This document shows positions 25,282 to 33,412 of a stretch of DNA of 44,328 bases, in pieces. The notes under the pieces were generated by a model, which saw nothing but the letters and a program-made list of their open reading frames with translations, was not told the origin of the DNA and did no database searches. Position numbers and translations under genes: made by a program. Within the stretch, counting starts at the first letter, position 1. Each line of letters begins with the position of its first letter. Origin of the DNA: a bacterium (lineage in GTDB: Bacteria > Cyanobacteriota > Vampirovibrionia > Gastranaerophilales > Gastranaerophilaceae); contig JAGAXG010000019.1 of NCBI GenBank assembly GCA_017941035.1, positions 1 through 44,328 on the forward strand, in the 5' to 3' direction.

Positions 25282-25317
25282 ACACCTTTTAACCGAAAAG
25301 TTAAAGGGTGTATTTTT
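25282..25317 (+). terminator. Terminator of the 439-aa gene
   Basis: ACACCTTTTAAC (25282-25293) pairs with GTTAAAGGGTGT (25300-25311) with one G-U pair, followed by ATTTTTAT. It begins 27 nt after the stop codon. Confidence 0.85.
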
Positions 25318-25352
25318 ATATGCCGATAGAAAGAAAACGAAAGGGGAAAATT

Positions 25353-25517
25353 ATGGCAAAGATTATTGAAGGACAAAGAAGAATTATACAACTTTCAGTT
25401 GAAGATGTTTTTAACATTATTCGAGAATATCAGCAGTTAACGTACAAATGCTGTTGTTACGAACATAAAAGAGAAGTCTTGCAAAAGAATATACTATATT
25501 TGCCGGAAGATATTTAA
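25353..25517 (+). CDS. 54-aa protein of unknown function
   Basis: A 54-residue protein beginning MAKIIEGQRRIIQLSVEDVF, with a short YKCCCYEH cluster of three cysteines that might bind metal. The start at 25353 is supported by AAAGGGG 6-8 nt upstream; the in-frame codon at 25308 lies within the preceding terminator and is unlikely. It sits between the 439-aa gene and obg with no visible promoter of its own, so expression may depend on readthrough. No family recognised. The ribosome site is the main reason to accept it. Confidence 0.55.
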   Translation: MAKIIEGQRRIIQLSVEDVFNIIREYQQLTYKCCCYEHKREVLQKNILYLPEDI

Positions 25518-25600
25518 TATGTAAAATAATATAATAAGTTTATTCTCGGACTTCAGTTATATTGATACAATTCCATTTTTTTATAAAACAAATTACTATA

Positions 25601-25625
25601 CGAACTTAACGCCTTAACGACTTTT
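25601..25625. repeat. Inverted repeat, left arm (flanks obg and the zinc-ribbon gene)
   Basis: CTTAACGCCTTAACGACTTTT at 25605-25625 is in inverted orientation to 27174-27186 (AAAAGTCGTTAAG), a 13-nt perfect match; ACGAACT and AGTTCGT extend the similarity on the inner or outer side. Internally it is a tandem of CTTAACG. The two arms enclose about 1.55 kb. Confidence 0.5.
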
Positions 25626-25632
25626 CTACAAT

Positions 25633-25660
25633 TTGTCAAGTCTTATGTTTGTATTAGAAT
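25633..25660 (+). promoter_or_regulatory. obg promoter with -10 six nt before the start codon
   Basis: TTGTCA (25633-25638), a 16-nt spacer, TAGAAT (25655-25660), then AATTTT and the ATG at 25667. Transcription would begin at or within a base or two of the ATG, and no Shine-Dalgarno is present, so the mRNA is predicted to be leaderless. Confidence 0.6.
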
Positions 25661-25666
25661 AATTTT

Positions 25667-26944
25667 ATGCAATTTATGGACAAGGCAAAAATTAAAATAT
25701 CTTCAGGTAAAGGCGGAAACGGCGTTGTTGCGTGGCGGCGTGAAAAATTTGTTGATAAAGGCGGGCCTGCAGGCGGTGACGGAGGAAACGGCGGAAGCGT
25801 TTACATTATTGCCGATGAAGGGTTATCTACTCTTATGGATTTCAATTACAAAACGGTTTTCAAGGCAGATAACGGAGAAAACGGATTCAAAAAGTCTATG
25901 CACGGAAAAAGTGCAAAAGATTTGTACATAAAAGTTCCTACAGGAACAATCATCAAAGACCTTAAAACCGGGAACATAATTGCAGATTTGACCGAGCACG
26001 GGCAAAAAGCTCTTGTTGCAAAAGGCGGACGAGGAGGACGAGGTAATATACATTTTTGTACTCCGCAAAATAGAGCACCTCAATACTGCGAACCCGGAGA
26101 ACCAGGAATTGAAAGAAATCTTCAATTAGAACTCAAATTAATCGCAGATGTAGGACTTTTAGGAATGCCGAATGCGGGAAAATCCACTTTTATAAGCCGT
26201 GTTTCGTCAGCAAAACCTAAAATTGCAGACTATCCGTTCACAACAATTATTCCAAACCTTGGAGTTGTACGGAAACGCAATGGAGACGGCTATGTAATAG
26301 CAGATATTCCTGGACTCATTGAAGGAGCTTCTGAGGGGGTAGGATTGGGTCACGATTTTCTTCGACATGTTGAGCGTTGTAGATTTTTACTTCATATTGT
26401 CGATGGAACAACTGAAAACCCACGAAAAAATTTCGATATTATTAACTCTGAACTTGAAAAATATTCTCAAAAACTTTCAAATCTTCATCAAATAATAGCT
26501 ATCAACAAGATTGACGCTATTCTCGACGAAGAACTTGAAAAAATTAAAGAACAATTTAAAGGTCTTGATTTATTTTTTATTTCTGCTGTAACAGGACAAG
26601 GACTTGAAAAATTAAAAAATGAAATTGAAAATAAAGTAGATACAATCCCGAAACCAGAAGCAGACTATATTGTAGAAGAAGATTTGGATGCAACAAATAA
26701 TGATGACAATTATTGGGAAGTTCGCAAAATTGCAAAAGATGCATATATAGTAGAAGGCGGAAAAATTATAAGAATTTCTCAGGTTATAAATTCGCGTAAT
26801 ACAGAACAAGTCATCAGACTTCAAAATACTATGAAAGCTATGGGAATTATGGACGAATTAAAGCATCTCGGAGTTCAAAACGGCGACACTGTTATTGTCG
26901 GAAAGCTTGAACTCGAATATTGGGATGAAGAAATGTATAAATAG
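25667..26944 (+). CDS. obg: GTPase Obg/CgtA
   Basis: A 425-residue Obg GTPase. Residues 1-160 are the glycine-rich Obg fold (GKGGNGVVAWRREKFVDKGG, GGDGGNGGSVY). The G domain follows with G1 GMPNAGKST (about 168), G3 DIPGL (about 215), G4 NKID (about 285) and G5 ISAVTGQG. The C-terminal OCT domain runs from about residue 345 (WEVRKIAKDAYIVEGGKIIR). Obg binds the large ribosomal subunit and couples GTP levels to ribosome maturation and cell-cycle events. The start MQFMDKAKI matches the family N-terminus; the Met three codons later is an alternative. No Shine-Dalgarno is visible and the promoter abuts the ATG. rpmA/rplU, often nearby, are absent. Confidence 0.97.
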   Translation: MQFMDKAKIKISSGKGGNGVVAWRREKFVDKGGPAGGDGGNGGSVYIIADEGLSTLMDFNYKTVFKADNGENGFKKSMHGKSAKDLYIKVPTGTIIKDLKTGNIIADLTEHGQKALVAKGGRGGRGNIHFCTPQNRAPQYCEPGEPGIERNLQLELKLIADVGLLGMPNAGKSTFISRVSSAKPKIADYPFTTIIPNLGVVRKRNGDGYVIADIPGLIEGASEGVGLGHDFLRHVERCRFLLHIVDGTTENPRKNFDIINSELEKYSQKLSNLHQIIAINKIDAILDEELEKIKEQFKGLDLFFISAVTGQGLEKLKNEIENKVDTIPKPEADYIVEEDLDATNNDDNYWEVRKIAKDAYIVEGGKIIRISQVINSRNTEQVIRLQNTMKAMGIMDELKHLGVQNGDTVIVGKLELEYWDEEMYK

Positions 26945-27001
26945 AAAAATGATGACTTTAAGCATATTTTGTGCTATTATTCATACAAGGAGGGATCTAT
27001 A

Positions 27002-27169
27002 ATGGCGAGATTAATCAGACCAACAATGGCAATAAGATGTGTGCAATCAGGATGCAAATGTTTATTTGAAGTTGCACAAGTTGAAAATGGAAAACAACAA
27101 GAGGTTGTTTGTCCAAACTGCGGAGAACACTACGTTTATCCGATATACGACGACAATGAAGAAAAATAG
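27002..27169 (+). CDS. 55-aa zinc-ribbon protein
   Basis: A 55-residue protein with two cysteine pairs, CVQSGCKC and CPNC, spaced like a zinc ribbon (strands VVCPNCGEHYVYPIY). Such small ribbons bind nucleic acid or protein partners. The start at 27002 has a strong Shine-Dalgarno (AAGGAGG, 9 nt); the ORF can be extended to 26969 but the extra residues are not needed. It follows obg by 57 nt and may share its transcript. No named family assigned. Confidence 0.8.
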   Translation: MARLIRPTMAIRCVQSGCKCLFEVAQVENGKQQEVVCPNCGEHYVYPIYDDNEEK

Positions 27170-27173
27170 GATT

Positions 27174-27207
27174 AAAAGTCGTTAAGTAGTTAAAACGTAA
27201 AGTTCGT
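27174..27207. repeat. Inverted repeat, right arm
   Basis: AAAAGTCGTTAAG (27174-27186) followed by TAGTTAAAACGTAAAGTTCGT; the first 13 nt are the exact reverse complement of part of 25601-25625. The rest of the 120-nt gap to 27290 shows no gene. Confidence 0.5.
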
Positions 27208-27289
27208 TTTGAGATTTAGTTTATTTGTGTAGTTTTCTTACTTGACTATAGCTAAATAACACAAAGAACTTATCGGCTCTACAAAAGAT

Positions 27290-28222
27290 ATGTTCAACAA
27301 CACAGACAAACGATACAACCAATTTAGTGCATATTTAAAAAATAAATTTGGAGCTAAAGTTTACAAAATTACAATCGATGCGGGATTTTCCTGCCCGAAT
27401 AGGGATGGGACAATTTCAACTGGCGGTTGTATTTTTTGTGACGATGCCGGGAGTTTTTCTCAAGCACATTCTAATCTCTTATCAATAGAACAACAAATTG
27501 AACAAGGAGTAAAAACATTATCAGAAAGGTTTAAAGCTGAAAAGTTTATGTCATATTTTCAGGCTTTTTCAAATACTTATAAACCCGTTAATGAATTGGA
27601 AAAAATTTATTACGCATCATTAAATCATCCCGATGTCGTTGGAATTTCTATAGGAACAAGACCTGATTGCGTAGATGACAATAAATTGAATCTGATTTCG
27701 GATATTTCGAAAGACTATTACACTTGGATCGAATATGGTTTGCAGTCAAGCCATGACAAAACTTTAAAAAAAATAAATCGCGGACATGATTACGATTGTT
27801 TCTTACGAACATATGAAAAAACAAAAGAAAAAGGAATTAATGTCTGTGTTCATATAATTTTTGGGCTTTGGGAAAATCGTGAAGAAATTTTAGAAACAGC
27901 ACAAAAACTTGCGAATCTAAAAATTGATGGAATAAAAATTCACATGTTATGTGCACTTAAAGGGACAAAACTCGCACAAATGTACGAAAATAAAGAAATT
28001 GATTTTATGAGTGAGGATGAATATATAAATTTGGTTTGTGATTTTTTGGAAATTTTACCTGCTAAAACAACAATACACAGACTCGCAGGAAACGGTTTTA
28101 GAAAAACACTAATTGCTCCACGCTGGTTAGGAGCAAAGCTTGACTGTTTAAATAAAATAGATAGAGAATTTTTAAGGAGAAATTCATTCCAAGGCAGGGT
28201 TTACAAATCTCAAAATATGTGA
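27290..28222 (+). CDS. Radical SAM protein, YhcC/TIGR01212-like
   Basis: A 310-residue radical SAM enzyme. The N-terminal motif SCPNRDGTISTGGCIFC (about residues 33-49) supplies three cysteines in the C-x11-C-x2-C arrangement of this subfamily, instead of the usual Cx3Cx2C. Further family blocks are GISIGTRPDCV (about 119), WIEYGLQS (about 147) and VCVHIIFGLW (about 188), the last resembling Elp3-type proteins. Members are widespread and of uncertain substrate; tRNA or other modification is suspected but unproven. No clear Shine-Dalgarno before the ATG. Neighbours give no functional hint. Confidence 0.88.
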   Translation: MFNNTDKRYNQFSAYLKNKFGAKVYKITIDAGFSCPNRDGTISTGGCIFCDDAGSFSQAHSNLLSIEQQIEQGVKTLSERFKAEKFMSYFQAFSNTYKPVNELEKIYYASLNHPDVVGISIGTRPDCVDDNKLNLISDISKDYYTWIEYGLQSSHDKTLKKINRGHDYDCFLRTYEKTKEKGINVCVHIIFGLWENREEILETAQKLANLKIDGIKIHMLCALKGTKLAQMYENKEIDFMSEDEYINLVCDFLEILPAKTTIHRLAGNGFRKTLIAPRWLGAKLDCLNKIDREFLRRNSFQGRVYKSQNM

Positions 28223-28327
28223 AATAATATATGTGAATATTTCATGTAACAATTTGTTAAAATATTAGCAAAAAAGTTTTTTTCTAAGCATTAAAGCAAA
28301 TGCAAAAAGATAGTGTGGAGAAACAAT

Positions 28328-28936
28328 ATGTTAGCAATTCAACCGGTTTCAGTAAGCAGCAATTACAAAAATCCAGCATTTAAACAATCATGGACAAAAC
28401 AAGATGTTGAAGATGAAATAGGATTTATACGCGGACAAGTAAATGAAATAAATGAATTTATTGACGATAATGTTGTTCCTGAAAAAATAAAAAAACCTTT
28501 TAAATTCTTCCGAGTAATTGCAAATGCAGCTATAGACGGGTTAGCTGTATTTGGTTCGGCAATTATGCTCTCAGCTTTTGTAAAAAAATCTTATGGAAGA
28601 ATTGTTTCAAGCAAAGTTGTTACAAATAAAATCAATCCTATGATGAAAAAAGGATCTCAAGCAATTAATGAAAATCTTGATAAAGCTATTGATAAATTAA
28701 CAAAAACAGATTTGTACAAAAAAATTATTAAAACAAAAATAGGAAAAGAAATTATTGGAGATACTGCAGTATTAACAGTAAAAGCCGAAAATGCAACAAA
28801 GAAAATTAATATTGACGGTAATAAAATAACTCAATACGGTGCTGGTGTACTTGGAGTTGGAGCAGGCATAACAGGAGCATACGAAGCAACAATTGAGCCT
28901 GAAGAACAATATAGCGAATATGAAGAGGTTGTATAA
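28328..28936 (+). CDS. Small membrane protein with recurrent N-terminal motif
   Basis: A 202-residue protein. The N-terminus MLAIQPVSVSSNYKNPAFKQ resembles that of the kinase-fold protein at 8589 (I-x-PVS, YKN, P-x-F). One clear hydrophobic segment is at AAIDGLAVFGSAIMLSAFVK (about 65-84) and a Gly/Ala stretch at QYGAGVLGVGAGITGAYEAT (about 169-188); the tail is acidic. The start at 28328 follows GGAG by 9 nt; the GTG at 28313 is less likely. It overlaps the next gene by one nt (TAATG), so the two are coupled. No family recognised; a membrane-associated pair is likely. Confidence 0.72.
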   Translation: MLAIQPVSVSSNYKNPAFKQSWTKQDVEDEIGFIRGQVNEINEFIDDNVVPEKIKKPFKFFRVIANAAIDGLAVFGSAIMLSAFVKKSYGRIVSSKVVTNKINPMMKKGSQAINENLDKAIDKLTKTDLYKKIIKTKIGKEIIGDTAVLTVKAENATKKINIDGNKITQYGAGVLGVGAGITGAYEATIEPEEQYSEYEEVV

Positions 28937-29406
28937 TGACTAAATTGATCCCTTTAAATTATGGACAATATATTAATGCAACACCTGAACAAAAAGCAAG
29001 ACACCAAGAAAAAGCACAAGAAGTTGCAGCTGGAACAGGTGTAGCAGGAGCTGCTTCTTATCAAGCTAAAAGATATGCGACTAAGCAAACACTAAACGGC
29101 ATGTTTACAAAAGTAACTGAAGCATCAAAAATTGCTCATCAGAATACAAAAGTTGCTTCAGGATTATGGGGCAAATTCAAATATGATATTGGAAGATTTT
29201 CTACAAGTATAATGAATCAAGTTGCAAAATTTGAAAATATGAAAATAATAGGACCTATCATAAAGAGTCCTATTATGAAAGGAACAGCTAATTGCTTCGG
29301 AATAGGAATGGCATTCTTTGCTTTAGTTACAGGTCTTGATAAAGCCTACAGAAACGGAAAATTTGCGGTACTTGATTTAAAAGAAAAAATGGGACTTGTT
29401 GCTTAA
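28936..29406 (+). CDS. Small membrane-associated protein, partner of the previous gene
   Basis: A 156-residue protein. A Gly/Ala-rich stretch (EVAAGTGVAGAASYQAKRYA, about 29-48) and a hydrophobic helix near the C-terminus (GTANCFGIGMAFFALVTGLD, about 116-135) suggest membrane contact; the remainder is basic and helical. No signal peptide and no enzymatic motif. It starts within the stop codon of the previous gene and is followed by a terminator, so the two form a bicistronic unit resembling in layout the pair at 19090-20183. Function unknown. Confidence 0.7.
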   Translation: MTKLIPLNYGQYINATPEQKARHQEKAQEVAAGTGVAGAASYQAKRYATKQTLNGMFTKVTEASKIAHQNTKVASGLWGKFKYDIGRFSTSIMNQVAKFENMKIIGPIIKSPIMKGTANCFGIGMAFFALVTGLDKAYRNGKFAVLDLKEKMGLVA

Positions 29407-29426
29407 TATAAGATTGAAATAAATAA

Positions 29427-29463
29427 AAAGTCGTGCTAAGTTAAACTTATGCACGATTTTTTT
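29427..29463 (+). terminator. Terminator overlapping the start of folP
   Basis: TCGTGC (29431-29436) pairs with GCACGA (29451-29456), extended inside by TAAGT/ACTTA, and is followed by seven T. The ATG at 29449 lies in the downstream arm, so the first folP codons are part of the terminator. Confidence 0.8.
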
Positions 29464-30582
29464 ATTAAAAAACTTTCTAAAACAAATATAGAAAATGAAC
29501 TTTTAGATATAGGTTTTGATAAATCATATATTCATAGAGCCAAAAACAAATTTGAATATTTAAATCTGAAAATATATAATTTAACCTGCGCTCAAGCAAA
29601 TATCATTAAACAAACTGCTCTTACCGTAGGAGCAGATTGCGCTACAAATCGTGATGTTATAACAGGTAATATTGATCTGTCAAATGCAATTTTAGGCGGG
29701 AGTATTTCACAACTTTACAAAATAGCTCAAAAACTACAATTACAACCATTTCAATTAAAAAATTTAGGAAACGAAATAGAAAAAATAATTTTTTATCCAA
29801 TTAACAAAAAAACAAAAATTATCGGAATTCTTAATATAACTCAAAATTCTTTTTCAGATGGCGGAAAATATTTCAATTTTGAAAATGCTGTTGAACATTT
29901 ACATGAATTGATAGAAGATGGAGCAGACATCATAGATATTGGAGCAGAATCTACAAAACCGGGATCAGAAGAAATTAATGCAGATAAACAACTTGAAAAA
30001 TTAATTCCGATTTTAAAATATATAAAAGGGGAAAATATTCAAATTCCAATCAGTATTGACACTCGTAATGCAGACGTAGCACAGGAATGTATTAAGTATG
30101 GAGCAAATATTATAAATGATGTTTCAGGATTAGATTTTGATCCTAAAATGATTGATGTTTTAGCCAAAAATCCAGAAGTTACAGTTATCATACAACATTC
30201 AAAAGGAACACCTGATATCATGCAGGACAATCCTCAATACATAAATCTTATGGATGAAATATTTAAAAATTTAAAAGAAAAAATCGAAAAAGCAAATGCC
30301 AAAGGGATTTATAACATTATTATTGACCCAGGAATTGGATTTGGAAAGACAAAGGAACAAAATTTTGAAATAATAAGGCGGTGGAAAGAATTTCAAACAT
30401 TAGGCCATAAAATTTTGATAGGATTATCCAGAAAAAGTCTTATTGATTCGTCAAAAGAAGAAAAAGATTTATATACTTTAGCTTTAAACAGTATACTTAT
30501 TAACCAAGGAATAGATTACATAAGAGTACACAATGTTAAAATACATAAACAACTATTAAATATAATAAAGGCGAATCAATAA
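29449..30582 (+). CDS. folP: Dihydropteroate synthase with N-terminal extension
   Basis: A 377-residue protein. The C-terminal 265 residues are dihydropteroate synthase, which joins p-aminobenzoate and hydroxymethyl-dihydropterin pyrophosphate: GILNITQNSFSDGG (about 126), DIGAESTKPGS (about 164), ISIDTRNADVA (about 202), INDVSG (about 224), IIDPGIGFGKT (about 280) and GLSRKS (about 324). The usual TPDSFSDGG is NITQNSFSDGG here, with Asp changed to Asn. About 115 residues precede the domain, as in some clostridial and archaeal forms; their role is unknown. The start is uncertain: the ATG at 29449 has no Shine-Dalgarno and lies within a terminator hairpin, and no better Met follows before the extension is lost. 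Confidence 0.9.
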   Translation: MHDFFIKKLSKTNIENELLDIGFDKSYIHRAKNKFEYLNLKIYNLTCAQANIIKQTALTVGADCATNRDVITGNIDLSNAILGGSISQLYKIAQKLQLQPFQLKNLGNEIEKIIFYPINKKTKIIGILNITQNSFSDGGKYFNFENAVEHLHELIEDGADIIDIGAESTKPGSEEINADKQLEKLIPILKYIKGENIQIPISIDTRNADVAQECIKYGANIINDVSGLDFDPKMIDVLAKNPEVTVIIQHSKGTPDIMQDNPQYINLMDEIFKNLKEKIEKANAKGIYNIIIDPGIGFGKTKEQNFEIIRRWKEFQTLGHKILIGLSRKSLIDSSKEEKDLYTLALNSILINQGIDYIRVHNVKIHKQLLNIIKANQ

Positions 30583-30599
30583 AAAGATTCGCCTTTTTC
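30567..30599 (+). terminator. Terminator of folP, probably bidirectional
   Basis: AAAGGCGAATC (30568-30578) pairs with GATTCGCCTTT (30586-30596), then TT. The folP stop codon (30580-30582) is in the loop. On the minus strand the hairpin ends in TTTATTATATTT and could serve the convergent gene at 30622. Confidence 0.85.
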
Positions 30600-30621
30600 A
30601 TTTTATATTACGAGTTCAAAA

Positions 30622-32634
30622 TTATAATGATGTTGCAGAACCATCTAACAAGTAATCATAGTGTCTTATATCGTCATAATTGTTAGGATACTCGATAACT
30701 GGTTCTTCTTGAGGTTGAGGAGGCGCAGGTTGCTGCATAACAGGCTGAGCCTTTGTAGATCTTTTTGCTAACAAACGATCTAAATCAGGTTCTAACGTCA
30801 ATTCAAAATGGAATCTCCCCATATGTCTGTGGCGCTCGTATTGGTTATTAATTAGAGGGAAGCCCCAGTACAATCTTGCACTTAAGTCCCCAGGTAACTG
30901 AACACGAAGTCCCATACCGACAGAAGCTAAGAAATAGCTGCCAGAATGACCATGATAAACGTCTTCACCTACCCAAGGGAATACCCCTGCAGTATCAGCA
31001 AATACAGCACCTTTTAAATAATTACCAATAAAGTTATGAGTTTTGCCATCTTTTGTTGTAATAGTTCTAGGTAATAAAGGGAACATCAACTCACCGCTGA
31101 TATAATAACCGTTTTTACCAATTAATACACCTTCAGAATAACCTCTAACAGTTGCCAAACCACCTGTCTGGAATAAATCCAAATAAGGGATATGTTTACT
31201 GTTAGGAATTATTTGATAGTTTGATCTCAATTGACCGATAAATCCATGTGAAAAATCATGCAATCTCAACAAACCACCGGAATATTTGAAATAACTTGAT
31301 TCACTATCAAAAATAGGAAATGCCATTGTTGCCATTTGGTTAAGGTACCAAATACCGTATTTTGTATCCTTTCTAATATTAAATCCGGCATCAAGACTTG
31401 TAACCTGATCTGTATCCTTAAATGGAGAACTCATACCCATAGATTCAATAGCTTTATCAAGTTTTGACCAAGTACGTGCACGTTTGTAATTCAAAGCAGC
31501 GAAAGTCTTAAATTCAAAATCCGATTTTCTTACAATCGGTTGATCGTAATACAAGCTATATATATAAGTATTACTCTTTAAACCTAAACTATTAAGTAAT
31601 GGAGTACCATCTTTGATTCTATGTGCAAAACTTGACGAGAAAGAAAATCCAATTCTACCGTCTTTTTTGTTAATAGGTATACTGTAATCAAAGAATGGGC
31701 TAATTGTTCCTTTTGAGAAGTATGTACCTAAAGACATTTGGTCTCTTTGATGAAATAATGAATCAATAACAATAGCAGGACCACCTCTTAAAGATCCGGT
31801 AGATCTTTTACCTGCATTATCCATCATACCTATTATGTGAAGCGGGAATGTTTCAGCCGCTGTTAATTCAATATCAGTTGTACCAGGCTGTTGACCGGCT
31901 TTTAAATTAGCTGATAAGTTGACACCATCGTGATATCTGTTGAAATCTAACACATCTTTTTCTAAATCAACAATATCAAATAATTGTCCTGATTTTTCAG
32001 GCATACGTTTTAAAATATAATTATCAGTAGTGTATCTGTTATTTTCTACTGTAATATTACCAATTTTTGACTCAATAAGTTCAATTTTAATATTACCGTT
32101 TGCTACAGTCTGCTCAGGAAGATATGCTCGAGCGGTAACATAACCTTTTTCAGCATATAATTTGTTTAAATCGTTAATTGCATTCTGAATATCAGACATA
32201 AATACGTTTTTCCCAACGTATTGACCAATAACACTATTTATTTCATCTCTTGTCAAAATTTCAGAAGGAGAAACTTCAATAGAGTTTACATACACTCCTT
32301 TTGAACCTATCTCATCAATTGTAGCCTTCATATAATTATCATTTGGAGTTGCATAATTTTTAACAGGAGAACCTTCTGTTCCATATTTTCTGTCTTGATA
32401 TTTTGAATAATCCATATCCCTCATACGACTATTTCTTTCGTATCGCATAAGATCAGAATCATGAGTTGAAGCACTACCTGCTTCATTCCTAATTTGAACA
32501 ACTGTGCTATTATATCCCGGACCAATAGGAACAGGAAGATCTGCAGCAGAAGCTCCACAAATTGATAAAGAGCAACAAGCAGACAATGCTGCAATTGCGC
32601 TTAATAATTTTTTACTGTTTTCTGTCTTTCTCAT
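30622..32634 (-). CDS. TpsB/ShlB-type two-partner secretion transporter
   Basis: A 670-residue outer-membrane protein. A signal peptide (KKLLSAIAALSACCSLSICG, cut near GASAA) is followed by an 80-residue linker. A POTRA domain at about 110-200 contains YVGKNVFMSDIQNAINDLNK and YAEKGYVTARAYLPEQTV. A 16-strand barrel typical of FhaC/ShlB follows, with the conserved VRGY of loop L6 in TGGLATVRGYSEG near residue 500. Such proteins move a TpsA exoprotein across the outer membrane. The C-terminus carries an unusual Pro/Gln tail (MQQPAPPQPQEEP) after the barrel's DLDRLL, ending in SATSL. The ATG at 32634 (AAGGTGA, 8-nt spacing) is preferred to the GTG at 32646. No TpsA gene is in the window. An Omp85-type assembly role is the alternative. 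Confidence 0.85.
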   Translation of the reverse strand: MRKTENSKKLLSAIAALSACCSLSICGASAADLPVPIGPGYNSTVVQIRNEAGSASTHDSDLMRYERNSRMRDMDYSKYQDRKYGTEGSPVKNYATPNDNYMKATIDEIGSKGVYVNSIEVSPSEILTRDEINSVIGQYVGKNVFMSDIQNAINDLNKLYAEKGYVTARAYLPEQTVANGNIKIELIESKIGNITVENNRYTTDNYILKRMPEKSGQLFDIVDLEKDVLDFNRYHDGVNLSANLKAGQQPGTTDIELTAAETFPLHIIGMMDNAGKRSTGSLRGGPAIVIDSLFHQRDQMSLGTYFSKGTISPFFDYSIPINKKDGRIGFSFSSSFAHRIKDGTPLLNSLGLKSNTYIYSLYYDQPIVRKSDFEFKTFAALNYKRARTWSKLDKAIESMGMSSPFKDTDQVTSLDAGFNIRKDTKYGIWYLNQMATMAFPIFDSESSYFKYSGGLLRLHDFSHGFIGQLRSNYQIIPNSKHIPYLDLFQTGGLATVRGYSEGVLIGKNGYYISGELMFPLLPRTITTKDGKTHNFIGNYLKGAVFADTAGVFPWVGEDVYHGHSGSYFLASVGMGLRVQLPGDLSARLYWGFPLINNQYERHRHMGRFHFELTLEPDLDRLLAKRSTKAQPVMQQPAPPQPQEEPVIEYPNNYDDIRHYDYLLDGSATSL

Positions 32635-32900
32635 TAGTCTATTCACCTTTTATTTATAATATATATCTAGTTGTATATCTTCGAGTATATTGTCTAACGA
32701 TAAAATTCAAATATAAACATTAATTCGATAATTATTACAACATTTTTACAAAAACCTGTAAAAATATAATTTGCCACAACACCATTATATAAAATTTAAA
32801 TATTTGTGTAAAGATGTAACAAAAAAAATAAATCGAACGGATGAGACTTTTATAAAAAAAAGTTTGTGATAATATAATAACAGTAAAAAGGAGAAAATTT

Positions 32901-33338
32901 ATGAAAAAATTATTAGGGTTATTGATTGTAACAATTTTGAGTGTCAACACAGTTATGGCTGAAGAATTTAAAGTTGCGGTTGTTGATGTACCACAGGTAG
33001 TAAATGCATCTGCACAAGTTCAAGCATTGAAAAAAGATCAACAGGCAAAAGCTCAAGAAATTGTTAAATTTATCGAAAAAGCTAGAAAAGATGTAGCAGC
33101 TATTTCAGACGCAAAGAAAAAACAAACAGCAGAAGAAAAATTTAATAAAGAATTAGTTGCTAAAAAAGAAAAAATGGACAAAGACTATGCAAATAAATTG
33201 AAAGCAATTGATGAATCTATATCTGCTCAAATTACAGCAAAAGCAAAAGAAAAAGGATACAACGTAGTTTTAAGCAAGGGAATTGTTCTCTACGGTGGAG
33301 ATGATTTAACTGCTGAAATGGTTAAAGTTATTAAGTAA
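32901..33338 (+). CDS. Skp/OmpH-family periplasmic chaperone
   Basis: A 145-residue protein with signal peptide (MKKLLGLLIVTILSVNTVMA) and the Skp fold: a short strand EFKVAVVDVPQVVNASAQVQ, a long Lys-rich helical hairpin (residues 45-115) and a C-terminal strand (YNVVLSKGIVLYGGDDLT). Skp trimers hold unfolded outer-membrane proteins in the periplasm. It is divergent from the TpsB-type gene, whose barrel would be a natural client. Start supported by AAAAGGAG 7 nt upstream, and a TATAAT box at 32873-32878. A perfect terminator follows. Confidence 0.9.
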   Translation: MKKLLGLLIVTILSVNTVMAEEFKVAVVDVPQVVNASAQVQALKKDQQAKAQEIVKFIEKARKDVAAISDAKKKQTAEEKFNKELVAKKEKMDKDYANKLKAIDESISAQITAKAKEKGYNVVLSKGIVLYGGDDLTAEMVKVIK

Positions 33339-33375
33339 AGATATAAACTTTAATTATAACTTTGAAGATTAATAA

Positions 33376-33412
33376 AAGACTGGCTGGTTTATTTAAACCA
33401 GCCAGTTTTCAT
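33376..33412. terminator. Bidirectional terminator between skp-like gene and hydA
   Basis: ACTGGCTGGTTT (33379-33390) pairs perfectly with AAACCAGCCAGT (33395-33406), with TTTT on the plus side and CTTTTATT on the minus side, so it can end both convergent transcripts. Confidence 0.9.
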
